A DNA stretch of 48,312 nucleotides. It comes from Paenibacillus allorhizosphaerae. Its GTDB lineage: Bacteria > Bacillota > Bacilli > Paenibacillales > NBRC-103111. The notes beneath the pieces are model-generated. The model saw only the letters and a program-made list of their open reading frames with translations. It did not search any database and was not told the DNA's origin. The DNA is taken from NCBI RefSeq assembly GCF_910594985.1, contig NZ_CAJVCE010000037.1, positions 1 to 48,312 of the forward strand, in the 5' to 3' direction. Of this stretch, positions 32,603 to 41,727 are shown piece by piece (within the stretch, counting starts at the first letter, position 1; the number at the start of each line of letters is the position of its first letter). A program made the position numbers and the translations under genes.

Positions 32603-35071
32603 ATGCGAGGCTGCGGATATGGTTCGAGGAGAAAAGGAAACGGGTTGTTGAGGGCTGTGCGGGTTGTCGTTACCGTGCTGCTTTTGTCGATACTTGGTTT
32701 CCCGTGTCTGTCGTTTGCGGTACCGTTGCAAAACGGCGAGGCGGATGCATCTTTATCCACAATTCACGAATCGGATCACTCGAACGGAATGAGGCGTCAT
32801 GTTACGGTTGTTTCCATTCCGTATCTTTCGTTTATGGAACTCGATTCAAACGGTCTGGACGCGTATCCCAACTTTCGTGAACTCGCATTGTACGGCAGCT
32901 GGGCTGCCATGAACGTTCGTTTGCCATACAAAGGACTGGAGTCTGTGTATGCCACATGGGGAGCGGGGCAGACGGTCGATGCGCGCGGAGCAGAGGCGTG
33001 GAACGGCTCGGAACGGCGTGACGGGCAGACGGCTGCAGAGATGCTTGAACGATATGCCGGCCAACAGGCGGGACAACGGTTGCCAAGTGTGACGGTTCCC
33101 TCCATCGAATCGATTCGACGCAAGTTGGTAGGAGGCAGCGAGGCTGTACCGGGGCAGCTCGGGGAAAGGCTCAAACAGCAAGGCATTCGCATTGCTGTAT
33201 GGAGCGGGCTGGATATACCGGTCAGCGGAAAAGACCATATTCGTCGCCCGGCGCCATTGATGGCGATGGACGAGCAGGGAATGGTCGAGCACGGAACCGT
33301 CGGAGGCGGCATACTCGAGGCGGACGGCGCGATGCCTTTCGGCGTTGTTACACGGTACGAGCTGGTTTTCGATCAGTGGAGACGGGAGTTGGAGCGGGGA
33401 AAGGCCGGGACCTTTGCGGTCATTGAGCTTGGGGATTTATATCGTTTGTATGAGGAGAAAGATAACTACGCACCCGAAGCGTTCGTTCTTTTGAAAAAAG
33501 AGATTATAGCCCGAATCGATCGGTTTCTCGGAGATCTGATGAAAGAAATAAAGACTTATGGGAGTGACGGAGTATTATGGGTGCTAAGCCCGCAGGTTCA
33601 TACGGAGGCGATGAAGGAAAAGCTGATGCTTACCCCGGCGGTCCGGTGGCGGGCTAATGCTTCGGCAGCCGGTGAACTGTTCTTCTCCGGCACGACGCAA
33701 AGGCCCGGTATTATTGCGGCCACGGACGTAGCTCCTTCGATGCTGCAGGAATTCGGCTTAACAGTCCCCCGATCGATGGCGGGCATGCCGGTGGAAGCCA
33801 GCAGCCAATTGGAGAGCAAGGGTGTGAAGTCAACTCTGGAAGAACTTCTGCTGGACGTGAAGCGCAAGGCACGAGTATACATGCTTCGCCCGCCGCTGCT
33901 TTATGGGCTCGCGGCGTTCGAGGTCGTCGCCATGTTGTTGGGGCTTTATGCCGTCTGGAAGAACGGACGTTCCATCCTGCTGCATATAATCACGCGGGCA
34001 CTGCTCCTTAGCGTACTATTGCTCCCGGCTTTACTGCTGATGATGGGGTGGCTGATCCGCCGGGATGCTTCCGGAGTCATTGTTTTTGTATTAGCGGGTA
34101 TGCTTGTCGGAGGTGGCGCAGCAGCTCTCTATGGGACAACGAAACCTCGATTGATTCGAACCTTTGGCTGGATGGGTATAGGAATCACGCTGCTTATTTT
34201 GTTTGACGGATGGACCGGGGCCCAGGCGATGAAATATTCCGTTCTCGGTTATGACGTGATGATCGGAGCTCGTTATTATGGAATCGGCAACGAGTTCATG
34301 GGCGTACTTCTCGGCGCAGCCGTGCTCGGACTCAGCGCCATGCTGCAGGTTCGGGCGGAGCCGGATGACGGCATGCCACCGGCGCTGCCCCGGTGGCTCG
34401 CGATCGCGCCCGTCGTCGTCGCGGGCGTCGGCATCGCAGGCTACCTTGCGGCGCCGGCACTAGGTACGAACGCCGGCGGCGCACTGTCCGCGGCGGCGGC
34501 GTTCGGCGCGCTGGTCGCCCGCCTGTTCACCGGCGGCGCCTTGTGCTGGCGCCGCCTCGCTCTCGCGGTCGCGCTGCCGATGGCCGCGGCGCTCGCGGGC
34601 CTATGGCTGCTCAACGCCGCTTGGCCCCCTGGCTCGGCCGGAGGTCCAGGCTCGGTCGCAGCCGCGTGCGTAACCGCCGCCGCTGTTGGTCCCGGCGGCA
34701 CAACGACCGGGCACGGCAGCCATATCGGCCGTGCCTTCGACGCGCTGCGTGAAGGGCGCTATGACGCTATCGGTGCAATGATCGCGCGCAAACTCGCGAT
34801 GAATCTGCACCTGATCCGCGTCTCCGCCTGGAGCAAAGTGCTGCTCACCGGCCTAGCCGTCATGGCTTTGCTTGTAATGCGGCCCAAAGGGCGGCTGCGC
34901 CGGTGGGGGGAGCGGTACCCGTATTTGATGCACGGGTTTTATGCGAGCGTGATCGGCGTCTTCGCCGCCTTGGCCCTCAATGATTCGGGCATTGTAGCCG
35001 CCGCCGCCATGATCGTGTATAGCAGCGTGCCGCTGCTGCTGTTGCGATTGGCGGAAGCGGGGGAATCGTAA
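32603..35071 (+). CDS. Membrane protein with alkaline-phosphatase-like ectodomain, function unknown
   Basis: An 822-residue protein in two parts. Residues 1-39 are a signal peptide (ending CLSFA). About 40-420 form an extracytoplasmic domain with traces of the alkaline phosphatase superfamily: YPNFRELALYGSWAAMNVRLP, VLWVLSPQ, and RPGIIAATDVAPSMLQEFGLTVPRSMAGMPV. The aspartate normally in the first strand (VVxxDG) appears replaced (VVSIPYLSF), so catalysis is doubtful. About 425-815 hold 9-11 membrane helices with the conserved-looking GARYYGIGNEFMGVLLGAA, LGTNAGGALSAAAAFGA and ALNDSGIVAAAAM. The ATG at 32603 follows GGGGGA at eight bases; the longer frame from a TTG at 32444 lacks a signal-peptide start. 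Part of the C-terminal coding region (34.35-34.76 kb) is very GC-rich. Confidence 0.85.
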   Translation: MRGCGYGSRRKGNGLLRAVRVVVTVLLLSILGFPCLSFAVPLQNGEADASLSTIHESDHSNGMRRHVTVVSIPYLSFMELDSNGLDAYPNFRELALYGSWAAMNVRLPYKGLESVYATWGAGQTVDARGAEAWNGSERRDGQTAAEMLERYAGQQAGQRLPSVTVPSIESIRRKLVGGSEAVPGQLGERLKQQGIRIAVWSGLDIPVSGKDHIRRPAPLMAMDEQGMVEHGTVGGGILEADGAMPFGVVTRYELVFDQWRRELERGKAGTFAVIELGDLYRLYEEKDNYAPEAFVLLKKEIIARIDRFLGDLMKEIKTYGSDGVLWVLSPQVHTEAMKEKLMLTPAVRWRANASAAGELFFSGTTQRPGIIAATDVAPSMLQEFGLTVPRSMAGMPVEASSQLESKGVKSTLEELLLDVKRKARVYMLRPPLLYGLAAFEVVAMLLGLYAVWKNGRSILLHIITRALLLSVLLLPALLLMMGWLIRRDASGVIVFVLAGMLVGGGAAALYGTTKPRLIRTFGWMGIGITLLILFDGWTGAQAMKYSVLGYDVMIGARYYGIGNEFMGVLLGAAVLGLSAMLQVRAEPDDGMPPALPRWLAIAPVVVAGVGIAGYLAAPALGTNAGGALSAAAAFGALVARLFTGGALCWRRLALAVALPMAAALAGLWLLNAAWPPGSAGGPGSVAAACVTAAAVGPGGTTTGHGSHIGRAFDALREGRYDAIGAMIARKLAMNLHLIRVSAWSKVLLTGLAVMALLVMRPKGRLRRWGERYPYLMHGFYASVIGVFAALALNDSGIVAAAAMIVYSSVPLLLLRLAEAGES

Positions 35072-35325
35072 GCCTCCATTTTTACAAGGAGGGTCTAGCG
35101 TTCCGATGTAAGGAGGAATGCTGCTGCCTGCGTTAGGCCGACAGGCAGGAAACGATTAGTAGCCCGAATCTAACTAAGTTAGCACTGAAATAGGCAAATT
35201 GGCAGAATCGTAAAGTGAACCGAACTATTCGAAGGGGTAAGTCTCTGAATAGTAAGGTTTCACGAACGGTTCCGCCCTTTTTGGGCTTACTTAGGAGAAA
35301 TTTGTTCGATAGGGGCAACTATTAT
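35072..35325. other. Convergent intergenic region
   Basis: No gene. Several short inverted repeats occur: CTGCCTG/CAGGCAG near 35124-35152, ACTATTC/GAATAGT near 35223-35252 and GCCC/GGGC around T5 near 35276. Any of these may stop the convergent transcripts, but none is a textbook terminator. Confidence 0.4.
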
Positions 35326-37290
35326 TCACTCCGCCAGCTGCTCCCACTGTTCATAACAGTCGGTGAGCTCCGCTTTCTTTGATTCGAGCAGCGCGTTTTT
35401 TTCCTGCACGAGCACGTAATTGTTGTATACCTCGGGCACCGCCAACTCGGCTTCGATCGCGCCAGTCTCTTCCTCAAGCTGTGCGATCCGCTGCTCGAGC
35501 TGCTCCAGCTTACGCTGGCGGTTCCGTTCTTCGCGCTTTGCCTGCTTGCCTGCTTCGTAGTCGCTGCCGGTTCCTACAGCCCCGGCGCTTTCCCCGGTCG
35601 GGCTTGCGCCCGCCTGTCCGCCCGCCGCCCGTTTTGTCGCTTCTTCGGCCAGACGCTGCTGCTCCATTTCGGCGAGCTCCTGCTTTTTTTCCACATAGTC
35701 GTCGTAGTTGCCCAAATAGCCGGCAACGCCGTCCGGGCTCAACTCCAGCATGCTTTCCGCCATTTTATTAAGGAAATACCGGTCATGGGAAATAAACAGC
35801 AGCGTTCCCTCATAATCGATTAAGGCGGATTCGAGTACTTCTTTGCTATATAAATCCAAATGGTTGGTCGGCTCGTCGAGAATGAGCACGTTCGCTTTTT
35901 GCAGCATCAGCTTGGCGAGCGCCACGCGCGCTTTTTCCCCGCCGCTGAGCGAACTGACTTTCTTGAACACATCTTCGCCGCTGAACAGGAAATTGCCGAG
36001 TACGGTCCGAATTCGAGCTTCTTCCATATGGGGGTAGGCGTTCCAAAGCTCGTCCAGTACAGTGTGGTTCGGATTCAGTCCCGTTTGTTCCTGATCGTAG
36101 TAACCGATACGAACATTGGCGCCCCATTCGAAGGTACCGCGGTCCGGCTGGTGCTGTCCGATCAATGTTTTCAGCAGCGTCGATTTGCCCACGCCGTTAG
36201 GCCCGATCAGTGCGGCGGTATCGCCGCGGCGAAGCTGGAATGTTACGTTTTTCACCAAGGGCTTGCTGCCGTCATATGAAACCGCTACATTACGTACATC
36301 GAGCACTTCGCGCCCGGTTTGAACTTCGACCTCGAACGAAAAGCTGGCCCGCTTCAAATCACCTTGCGGCTTATCGAGCCGTTCCATCTTGTCTAAAGCT
36401 TTTTGTCGGCTTTGCGCCCGTTTAGTGGTGGATGCGCGGACGATGTTGCGCTGAATGAATTCTTCCATTTTGGCGATTTCTTCCTGCTGTCTTTCGAAGT
36501 GTTTCAACTGCACCTCGTAATCCGCCGCTTTCAGCTCGATGAAGCGGGAGTAGTTGCCCGTGTATCGCCGCGAGGACGTCCGTTCAATCTCGTAAATGGC
36601 ATCCACGAGCGCGTCCAGAAAATACCTGTCGTGCGAAACGACGACAATCGCGCCGGAATACGATCGCAGATACTGCTCGAGCCAAGTCAGCGTGGCGATA
36701 TCCAGATGGTTGGTCGGCTCGTCGAGCAGGAGCAGGTCCGGCGCTTCGAGCAGCATTTTGGCGAGTGCGAGCCGCGTCTTTTGTCCGCCGCTCAACGCTT
36801 GGCACGGGGTGGCGGGATCCATGTCCCCAAAACCCATTCCGCTCAATATCCCGCGAATTTTCGCTTCGATCTCATAGCCGCCCTGTTCGCGAAACGTATC
36901 CGACAGTTTGGCGTAGCGAGACATCGTTTCTTCGGTTTTTTTGGCGTCCTCAAGGATTTGCGGATCGGCCATCAACGTTTCCAGCCTGCGAAGCTCGCGT
37001 TCGGTTTCGATCAGCCCCGAAAAAACACTCAACAGTTCATTCCAAATGGAACGGTCGGAGTGCAGACCGCTGTTTTGCTTCAAATAGCCGATCCTGGTTT
37101 CCTTTGCCTTGAAAATGTTTCCGCTGTCATACGAAAGCTCGCCGGCGATAATTTGCAGCAGCGTCGACTTACCGGCGCCATTCACGCCAACGAGTCCGAT
37201 TCGCTCGCGCGGTTCAACTTGGAGCGATATATTGGAAAGCACGGTAGTGACCCCGTAGCTTTTATGAATTCCTGATACTTGCAGCAGCAT
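35326..37290 (-). CDS. ydiF: ABC-F family ribosomal ATPase
   Basis: A 654-residue soluble protein with two fused ABC domains and no membrane segments. It has Walker A GVNGAGKST (near residue 34) and GPNGVGKST, signatures LSGGQKT and LSGGEKA, and Walker B LLLLDEPTNHLD and VLILDEPTNHLD. The roughly 80-residue linker between the domains (P-site tRNA interaction motif) is rich in charged helix. A C-terminal coiled coil of about 65 residues (from QAKREERNRQRK) follows a Gly/Ala/Ser linker. ABC-F proteins act on the ribosome E site to relieve stalled translation. The adjacency to moaC, tatAC and groESL matches ydiF of B. subtilis. GGGAGG precedes the ATG. Confidence 0.92.
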   Translation of the reverse strand: MLLQVSGIHKSYGVTTVLSNISLQVEPRERIGLVGVNGAGKSTLLQIIAGELSYDSGNIFKAKETRIGYLKQNSGLHSDRSIWNELLSVFSGLIETERELRRLETLMADPQILEDAKKTEETMSRYAKLSDTFREQGGYEIEAKIRGILSGMGFGDMDPATPCQALSGGQKTRLALAKMLLEAPDLLLLDEPTNHLDIATLTWLEQYLRSYSGAIVVVSHDRYFLDALVDAIYEIERTSSRRYTGNYSRFIELKAADYEVQLKHFERQQEEIAKMEEFIQRNIVRASTTKRAQSRQKALDKMERLDKPQGDLKRASFSFEVEVQTGREVLDVRNVAVSYDGSKPLVKNVTFQLRRGDTAALIGPNGVGKSTLLKTLIGQHQPDRGTFEWGANVRIGYYDQEQTGLNPNHTVLDELWNAYPHMEEARIRTVLGNFLFSGEDVFKKVSSLSGGEKARVALAKLMLQKANVLILDEPTNHLDLYSKEVLESALIDYEGTLLFISHDRYFLNKMAESMLELSPDGVAGYLGNYDDYVEKKQELAEMEQQRLAEEATKRAAGGQAGASPTGESAGAVGTGSDYEAGKQAKREERNRQRKLEQLEQRIAQLEEETGAIEAELAVPEVYNNYVLVQEKNALLESKKAELTDCYEQWEQLAE

Positions 37291-37465
37291 GATAAGCCTC
37301 CCGAATGTCGGTTTCTTCTATTTAAAATGTAGTCCAATCTCCACCAGTGTAGCATATTCCGCCGCCGATTTCGATTTCCAACGGTTTACTTGTATACAAA
37401 CGGAATGGCTCTAACGTATGCTCGGTGTACTTCCTATTCTTTTACGAAAATGAGGTTGAGGCGTC

Positions 37466-38284
37466 ATGCAGCCGTCTTCCGCAGCTAATAGAAAAATTAA
37501 CCGAGTTATGCTCCTGTTGGTCATGTTTTTTGTATCTATGCTCGTACATCCTTTACTGTTTACCACGGTTGCTACCTCTTCGTTGAAGCTTGATTACAAT
37601 CCGGTTGAGCTGCGCGTCATAACATATAATATACGTCATGCGGAAGGACTGGACGGAAAAGTGAGACCTGAGGCTGTTGCAGCGGAGCTTCGGCCGCTTC
37701 ATGCGGACGTGATCGCCCTTCAGGAGGTTGACCGGTATAAATGGCGCAGCGGGCTTCACGATCAGGCCCGGTATTTTGCCCGCGAACTCGGGATGAACTA
37801 CGTATTCGCGCCGTCGATTCGCAGCGGATTATCGCAATACGGCATTGCCTTGTTAAGCCGCTATCCGCTCGAGTCGCCACGGCAATACCGGCTAAGCGGA
37901 GGACGAGAACCAAGAAGCTTGCTTACGGCAGAGCTGCACCTTAGCGGGCGCAAGATCACAGTTGCAACGACGCATCTCGGAGTTGCCGCTGCCGAACGGC
38001 AACAGCAGCTGCCGCAGCTGCAGTATATATTAAAAGGTGTCCCGGAACCGTTACTGCTGATGGGGGATTTTAACAGCATATCGCCGGGCATGCCAAAGCT
38101 AGGACTCATCCGGCTGAAGTTTCCCGAAGTCACTTCCACCGTACTGAAAGGCGGCGAGATCGATCATATATTCGTCAGTTCCGATCTTGCCTACGAAGCG
38201 CCTGTTGCAACCGTACCGAGCAGGGCGTCCGATCATCTTCCGGTCGTAGCCTCGCTGGTTATGAAACCGGCTCGTGAACCGTAG
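37466..38284 (+). CDS. Exported endonuclease/exonuclease/phosphatase family protein
   Basis: A 272-residue protein with an N-terminal membrane anchor or signal peptide (about residues 13-40) and the EEP fold: RVITYNIRHAEG, VIALQEVDR, ATTHLGV, LMGDFNS and the catalytic pair in SDHLPVVAS. The metal-binding and catalytic residues all appear present. Family members cleave phosphodiesters in nucleic acids, phospholipids or inositol phosphates; the substrate here is unknown. It is divergent from ydiF. Confidence 0.88.
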   Translation: MQPSSAANRKINRVMLLLVMFFVSMLVHPLLFTTVATSSLKLDYNPVELRVITYNIRHAEGLDGKVRPEAVAAELRPLHADVIALQEVDRYKWRSGLHDQARYFARELGMNYVFAPSIRSGLSQYGIALLSRYPLESPRQYRLSGGREPRSLLTAELHLSGRKITVATTHLGVAAAERQQQLPQLQYILKGVPEPLLLMGDFNSISPGMPKLGLIRLKFPEVTSTVLKGGEIDHIFVSSDLAYEAPVATVPSRASDHLPVVASLVMKPAREP

Positions 38285-38342
38285 CATTCGGTGGGGAGGC
38301 ATTTTTCCCGGGAAATATTCGATTACCGCCTTCATTCGCGAT

Positions 38343-38370
38343 TTTACACGCAATTATGGTACACTATATA
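38343..38370 (+). promoter_or_regulatory. Candidate promoter for the cyclo-ligase/moaC operon
   Basis: TTTACA and TATATA are spaced by 16 bases, about 110 bases before the next gene. The match is fair, not strong. Confidence 0.45.
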
Positions 38371-38482
38371 TAACGCTCACGATCGTTGTTTGAACAATTG
38401 CAAGAAAAGATTTGCTATAAATCGTTCACAGCATTAGAATGTGGTTAACCAAGAATCGACCCGCTAGAAGAGAGGCCGTTTC

Positions 38483-39118
38483 ATGAACATTAAAGAGAAA
38501 AAAATCGAGCTTCGCCGCCAGGCGGAGGCCGTCCGTGCCGCCATTACGGAGGAAGGACGCAACCTGAAATCGAATAAAATATGTGAAACGCTGCTCAGCA
38601 GGCTGGAACTACTGCTTAAACCTGATCCTTCCGTCAGACGGAAGCCAACGCTTTTCACCTACATGCCGGTCAAAACAGAAGTGGATGTTACGCCTGTATT
38701 GGAAGCTTGCTGGCAGCGCTCATGGCGCGTCGTTGTGCCGAAAGTCGTTCCGGCGTACAAGCAGCTTAAGCTGTTCGAAATTCGTTCTTACGCGGATTTG
38801 GAGCAGGGTACATGGGGCATCCCCGAACCTGTAGCGAAAGCGCCGCAGCTGTATGATATCCGCCAACTCGACGTCGCGCTTGTACCGGGGCTGGCGTTCG
38901 ACTTGAACATGGGAAGGCTCGGCTACGGCGGGGGCTTTTACGATCGCTTCATGCAGCAGTATGTGCGTACGGGACTGCCGAAGCCGTATATTATCGCCGC
39001 TGCCTTCGATGAGCAGGTGATCGACGAGGTTCCGATGGGACTGTTTGACTTTCGGATTGACGAACTGGTTACGGATAAACGTTGCGTTGTGCAGAGAGGG
39101 GCGGAGGCGGATGTCTGA
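38483..39118 (+). CDS. 5-formyltetrahydrofolate cyclo-ligase
   Basis: A 211-residue enzyme of the MTHFS family that uses ATP to convert 5-formyl-THF to 5,10-methenyl-THF. The N-terminal KKIELRRQ basic helix, TYMPVKTEVDV, the substrate pocket around GIPEP and the nucleotide-binding GRLGYGGGFYDRF are present. The last codons overlap the moaC start by eight bases, so the two are translationally coupled. Confidence 0.93.
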   Translation: MNIKEKKIELRRQAEAVRAAITEEGRNLKSNKICETLLSRLELLLKPDPSVRRKPTLFTYMPVKTEVDVTPVLEACWQRSWRVVVPKVVPAYKQLKLFEIRSYADLEQGTWGIPEPVAKAPQLYDIRQLDVALVPGLAFDLNMGRLGYGGGFYDRFMQQYVRTGLPKPYIIAAAFDEQVIDEVPMGLFDFRIDELVTDKRCVVQRGAEADV

Positions 39119-39614
39119 TCCCGTGGAGCAAGGCGGGAATTTGACCCATTTTAACGAGCAGGGGCGCGCCCGGATGGTGGATATTACGGAAAAGCAAGAC
39201 ACGGTTCGGACGGCCACGGCCCAAACGACCGTGTCTATGCAGCCCTCTACGCTCGCTTTGATCAAACAGGGGAAGATCGGAAAAGGCGACGTGCTGGCCG
39301 TAGCGCAAGTGGCGGCCGTCATGGCAGCCAAAAAAACATCCGACTGGATTCCGATGTGCCACCCGCTGTCGTTAAGCGGCGTGGATGTTCGGTTTGCCGA
39401 TTTCGAGGATGGACGCCTGCAGATTGAAGCGACCGTCAAAACGAAAGGGCCGACCGGGGTCGAGATGGAGGCGCTCACGGCCGTTTCTGCGGCGGCGCTG
39501 ACCGTATACGACATGTGCAAGGCGGCGGAGAAAACGATGCAAATCGGGCCAACGTTGCTGGTCAGCAAAACCGGCGGAAAAAGCGGGGATTTCCACCACC
39601 CGGGGCTATTGTGA
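39111..39614 (+). CDS. moaC: Cyclic pyranopterin monophosphate synthase
   Basis: MoaC, with MoaA, turns GTP into cyclic pyranopterin monophosphate, the first step of molybdopterin synthesis. The 167-residue protein has KKTSDWIPMCHPLSLSGVDV and KGPTGVEMEALTAVSAAALTVYDMCKA, which build the active site, and the family's C-terminal KSGDF. The ATG at 39111 follows GGGGCGGAGG inside the preceding gene. Confidence 0.95.
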   Translation: MSDPVEQGGNLTHFNEQGRARMVDITEKQDTVRTATAQTTVSMQPSTLALIKQGKIGKGDVLAVAQVAAVMAAKKTSDWIPMCHPLSLSGVDVRFADFEDGRLQIEATVKTKGPTGVEMEALTAVSAAALTVYDMCKAAEKTMQIGPTLLVSKTGGKSGDFHHPGLL

Positions 39615-39624
39615 TTCCGCATAA

Positions 39625-39797
39625 ACACGAATGTATCTTCATCGAAAGGCTTCGATCAGAAGCTTTTTCTTAAGAGTAAAGAAAGTTTACTTTAATTAAG
39701 CGCTAAAGCGCGTATTGAACTTTCTGCTCGCAAGAAAAGCTTCCGCTAAGACACGAATGTATCTTCATCGAAAGGCTTCGATTAGAAGCTTTTCTTA
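39625..39797. repeat. Duplicated 47-base direct repeat between moaC and mogA
   Basis: Copies at 39625-39672 and 39751-39797 differ by one substitution and one inserted T. Each carries the hairpin AAGGCTTC/GAAGCTTT followed by T residues (39646-39669 and 39772-39794), so both may be terminators. The spacer holds AAGAAAAGCTTC, the reverse complement of the repeat end, and a GCGC/GCGC hairpin. Confidence 0.8.
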
Positions 39798-39843
39798 CAT
39801 ATACAATGAGACAAGGAACTGAATGCTGGAGAGGAGCAGGCTT

Positions 39844-40335
39844 ATGCGCTGGAAAGTGGCTATCTTAACCGCAAGCGACCGCGGTTTCCGTGGAGAAAGA
39901 GAAGACACTAGTGCACAGGTGATCCGGGAACTGATCGAGGAGGAGATGAGTGGGGAAATCATCGAGTATCGCGTCGTGCCGGATGAGAAGGATGAGATCA
40001 TGGCGGCGCTGATCGAGATGACGGATTACTTCAAGGCCGATCTTATTTTGACAACCGGAGGTACGGGTTTGGCTGTCCGTGACGTGACGCCGGAGGCGAC
40101 GCTGGACGTGATTGACCGACAGGCGCCTGGCTTTGCCGAGGCGATGCGTATGTATTCCATGTCCAAGGCGCCGCGTGCGATGCTGTCCCGCGCGGTCTCC
40201 GGAATTCGGGGCAGGACGCTGATCATTAACCTGCCGGGCAGCCCCAAAGGCGTCTCTGAGAATCTCTCCGCGATCATGGATCAGCTGCCGCATGCACTTG
40301 GCATTTTGACCGGACGGGAAGGTGACCACGGCTGA
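39844..40335 (+). CDS. mogA: Molybdopterin adenylyltransferase / MogA-MoaB family
   Basis: A 163-residue MoCF_biosynth protein that activates molybdopterin by adenylylation before metal insertion. It contains AILTASDRGFRGEREDTS, the pterin-binding LTTGGTGLAVRDVTPEA and INLPGSPKGVSENL. GAGGAG at 39831-39836 places the start at 39844 rather than 39823. The stop overlaps the start of the next gene (TGATG). Confidence 0.92.
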   Translation: MRWKVAILTASDRGFRGEREDTSAQVIRELIEEEMSGEIIEYRVVPDEKDEIMAALIEMTDYFKADLILTTGGTGLAVRDVTPEATLDVIDRQAPGFAEAMRMYSMSKAPRAMLSRAVSGIRGRTLIINLPGSPKGVSENLSAIMDQLPHALGILTGREGDHG

Positions 40336-41339
40336 TGAAACATGAATCGATGCTGGAGGAAGTGAAGGTCGAAGAAGCCGTCGGCATGGTGCTGGCGCAT
40401 GATTTGACGCAAATCATCCCGGGGCAATTTAAAGGGCGCTTGTTCAAAAAAGGCCATGTCATCCGCGAGGAGGACATTCCCGCGCTCCTCAGTATCGGGA
40501 AGGAACACATCTATACGATTCGGCTCAAGACGGGATATCTTCACGAAGACGAAGCGGCTTTCCGCATGGCGAATGCAGCGCAAGGCACTCAGGTGGAGCT
40601 AACCGAGCCCCATGAAGGAAAAATAACGCTGAAATCGGCGATTCATGGATTAGCCAAAATCGACAAGTCCCGGATCGATCGGATCAACTCCCTGGATCAA
40701 GTGATTATGTCAACGATCAAGACGAATACGGTCGTAGCGCCCGGCAAACCGCTTATGGGCACACGGGTTATTCCGCTGCTCATTGACGAGGCGAAAATTG
40801 CAGAGGTGGAACGGATCGCCGCGGAAGCGGAAGGGGCGATTGCCGAAGTGAAACCGTTCCGTAAACTGCGGGTGGGTCTCATCACGACGGGAAGCGAAGT
40901 GTTTAAAGGGCGGATCCAGGACAAGTTCGGGCCGATCGTACGCGAGAAGCTGGCCTCACTCGGATCGGAAGTGATCGAGCAGCGCCTGGCGCCGGATGAC
41001 AGCGACACGATCGTACGCGAGATTCACCGCTTCCTGCACGAAGACCGGGCGGATCTCATTCTCGTAACCGGAGGCATGTCGGTGGATCCCGATGACCGGA
41101 CGCCCGGGGCGATCAAACAGGCCGGCGCGCGCATCGTCAGCTACGGTACGCCGATGCTTCCCGGCTCGATGCTGCTCGTCGGCTACTTGGGCGATGTGCC
41201 GATCATGGGCCTGCCCGGCTGCGTCATGCACGACCCATATACCTCCTTCGATGTGCTGCTGCCGCGTATTTGCGCCGGAGAAATGATTACACGCGAAGAT
41301 ATTACGGAGCTGGGGTATGGCGGACTATACGGCTGTTAA
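40335..41339 (+). CDS. MoeA-related molybdopterin-binding protein
   Basis: A 334-residue protein with a C-terminal MoCF_biosynth domain: RVGLITTGSEVFKGRIQDKFGPIVREKL, ILVTGGMSVDPDDRTPGAIKQAG and the GLPGCVMHDPYTSFDVLLPRI segment. It is shorter than MoeA (about 400 residues) and lacks the usual MoeA N-terminal domain layout, so molybdate insertion is likely but not proven. It is translationally coupled to mogA. Confidence 0.87.
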   Translation: MKHESMLEEVKVEEAVGMVLAHDLTQIIPGQFKGRLFKKGHVIREEDIPALLSIGKEHIYTIRLKTGYLHEDEAAFRMANAAQGTQVELTEPHEGKITLKSAIHGLAKIDKSRIDRINSLDQVIMSTIKTNTVVAPGKPLMGTRVIPLLIDEAKIAEVERIAAEAEGAIAEVKPFRKLRVGLITTGSEVFKGRIQDKFGPIVREKLASLGSEVIEQRLAPDDSDTIVREIHRFLHEDRADLILVTGGMSVDPDDRTPGAIKQAGARIVSYGTPMLPGSMLLVGYLGDVPIMGLPGCVMHDPYTSFDVLLPRICAGEMITREDITELGYGGLYGC

Positions 41340-41375
41340 ACTTGACTTTACTTTTACCGGAAAGGAACGATTCCG

Positions 41376-41687
41376 ATGTTTGGAAATATTGGCTTCGGAG
41401 AATTGCTGCTGATCGGGCTTATCGCACTTCTCCTGTTCGGACCGAATAAGCTGCCGGAACTGGGCCGCTCCTTAGGTAAGACGATCCGCGAGTTCAAGCA
41501 GGGCGCTCGCGATCTGCTTGGAGATGAGCAGGAAACACCGCGTGAGCGCAAAGACGTAACCCCTCCTGAACCGCCACCGGCTCCGGCGCCGGCCCAGGCC
41601 CAGACCGCACAGAAGCCGGGGGAGGCGGAGCAAGGCGCCTCGCAACCGCAAACAGATCGTCAGGATTCACGCAGACTTCCCGATTAA
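41376..41687 (+). CDS. tatA: Sec-independent translocase protein TatA
   Basis: A 103-residue protein with one membrane helix (about residues 5-21), the FGPNKLPELGRSLGK hinge and amphipathic helix, and a Pro/Ala/Gln-rich C-terminal tail of about 50 residues. TatA oligomers form the pore that passes folded proteins across the membrane. AAAGGA precedes the ATG, and tatC follows 40 bases downstream. Confidence 0.95.
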   Translation: MFGNIGFGELLLIGLIALLLFGPNKLPELGRSLGKTIREFKQGARDLLGDEQETPRERKDVTPPEPPPAPAPAQAQTAQKPGEAEQGASQPQTDRQDSRRLPD

Positions 41688-41727
41688 CGAGAGGGAGACT
41701 TTGGAATGGTAGGTTGGTGATCGTTAG

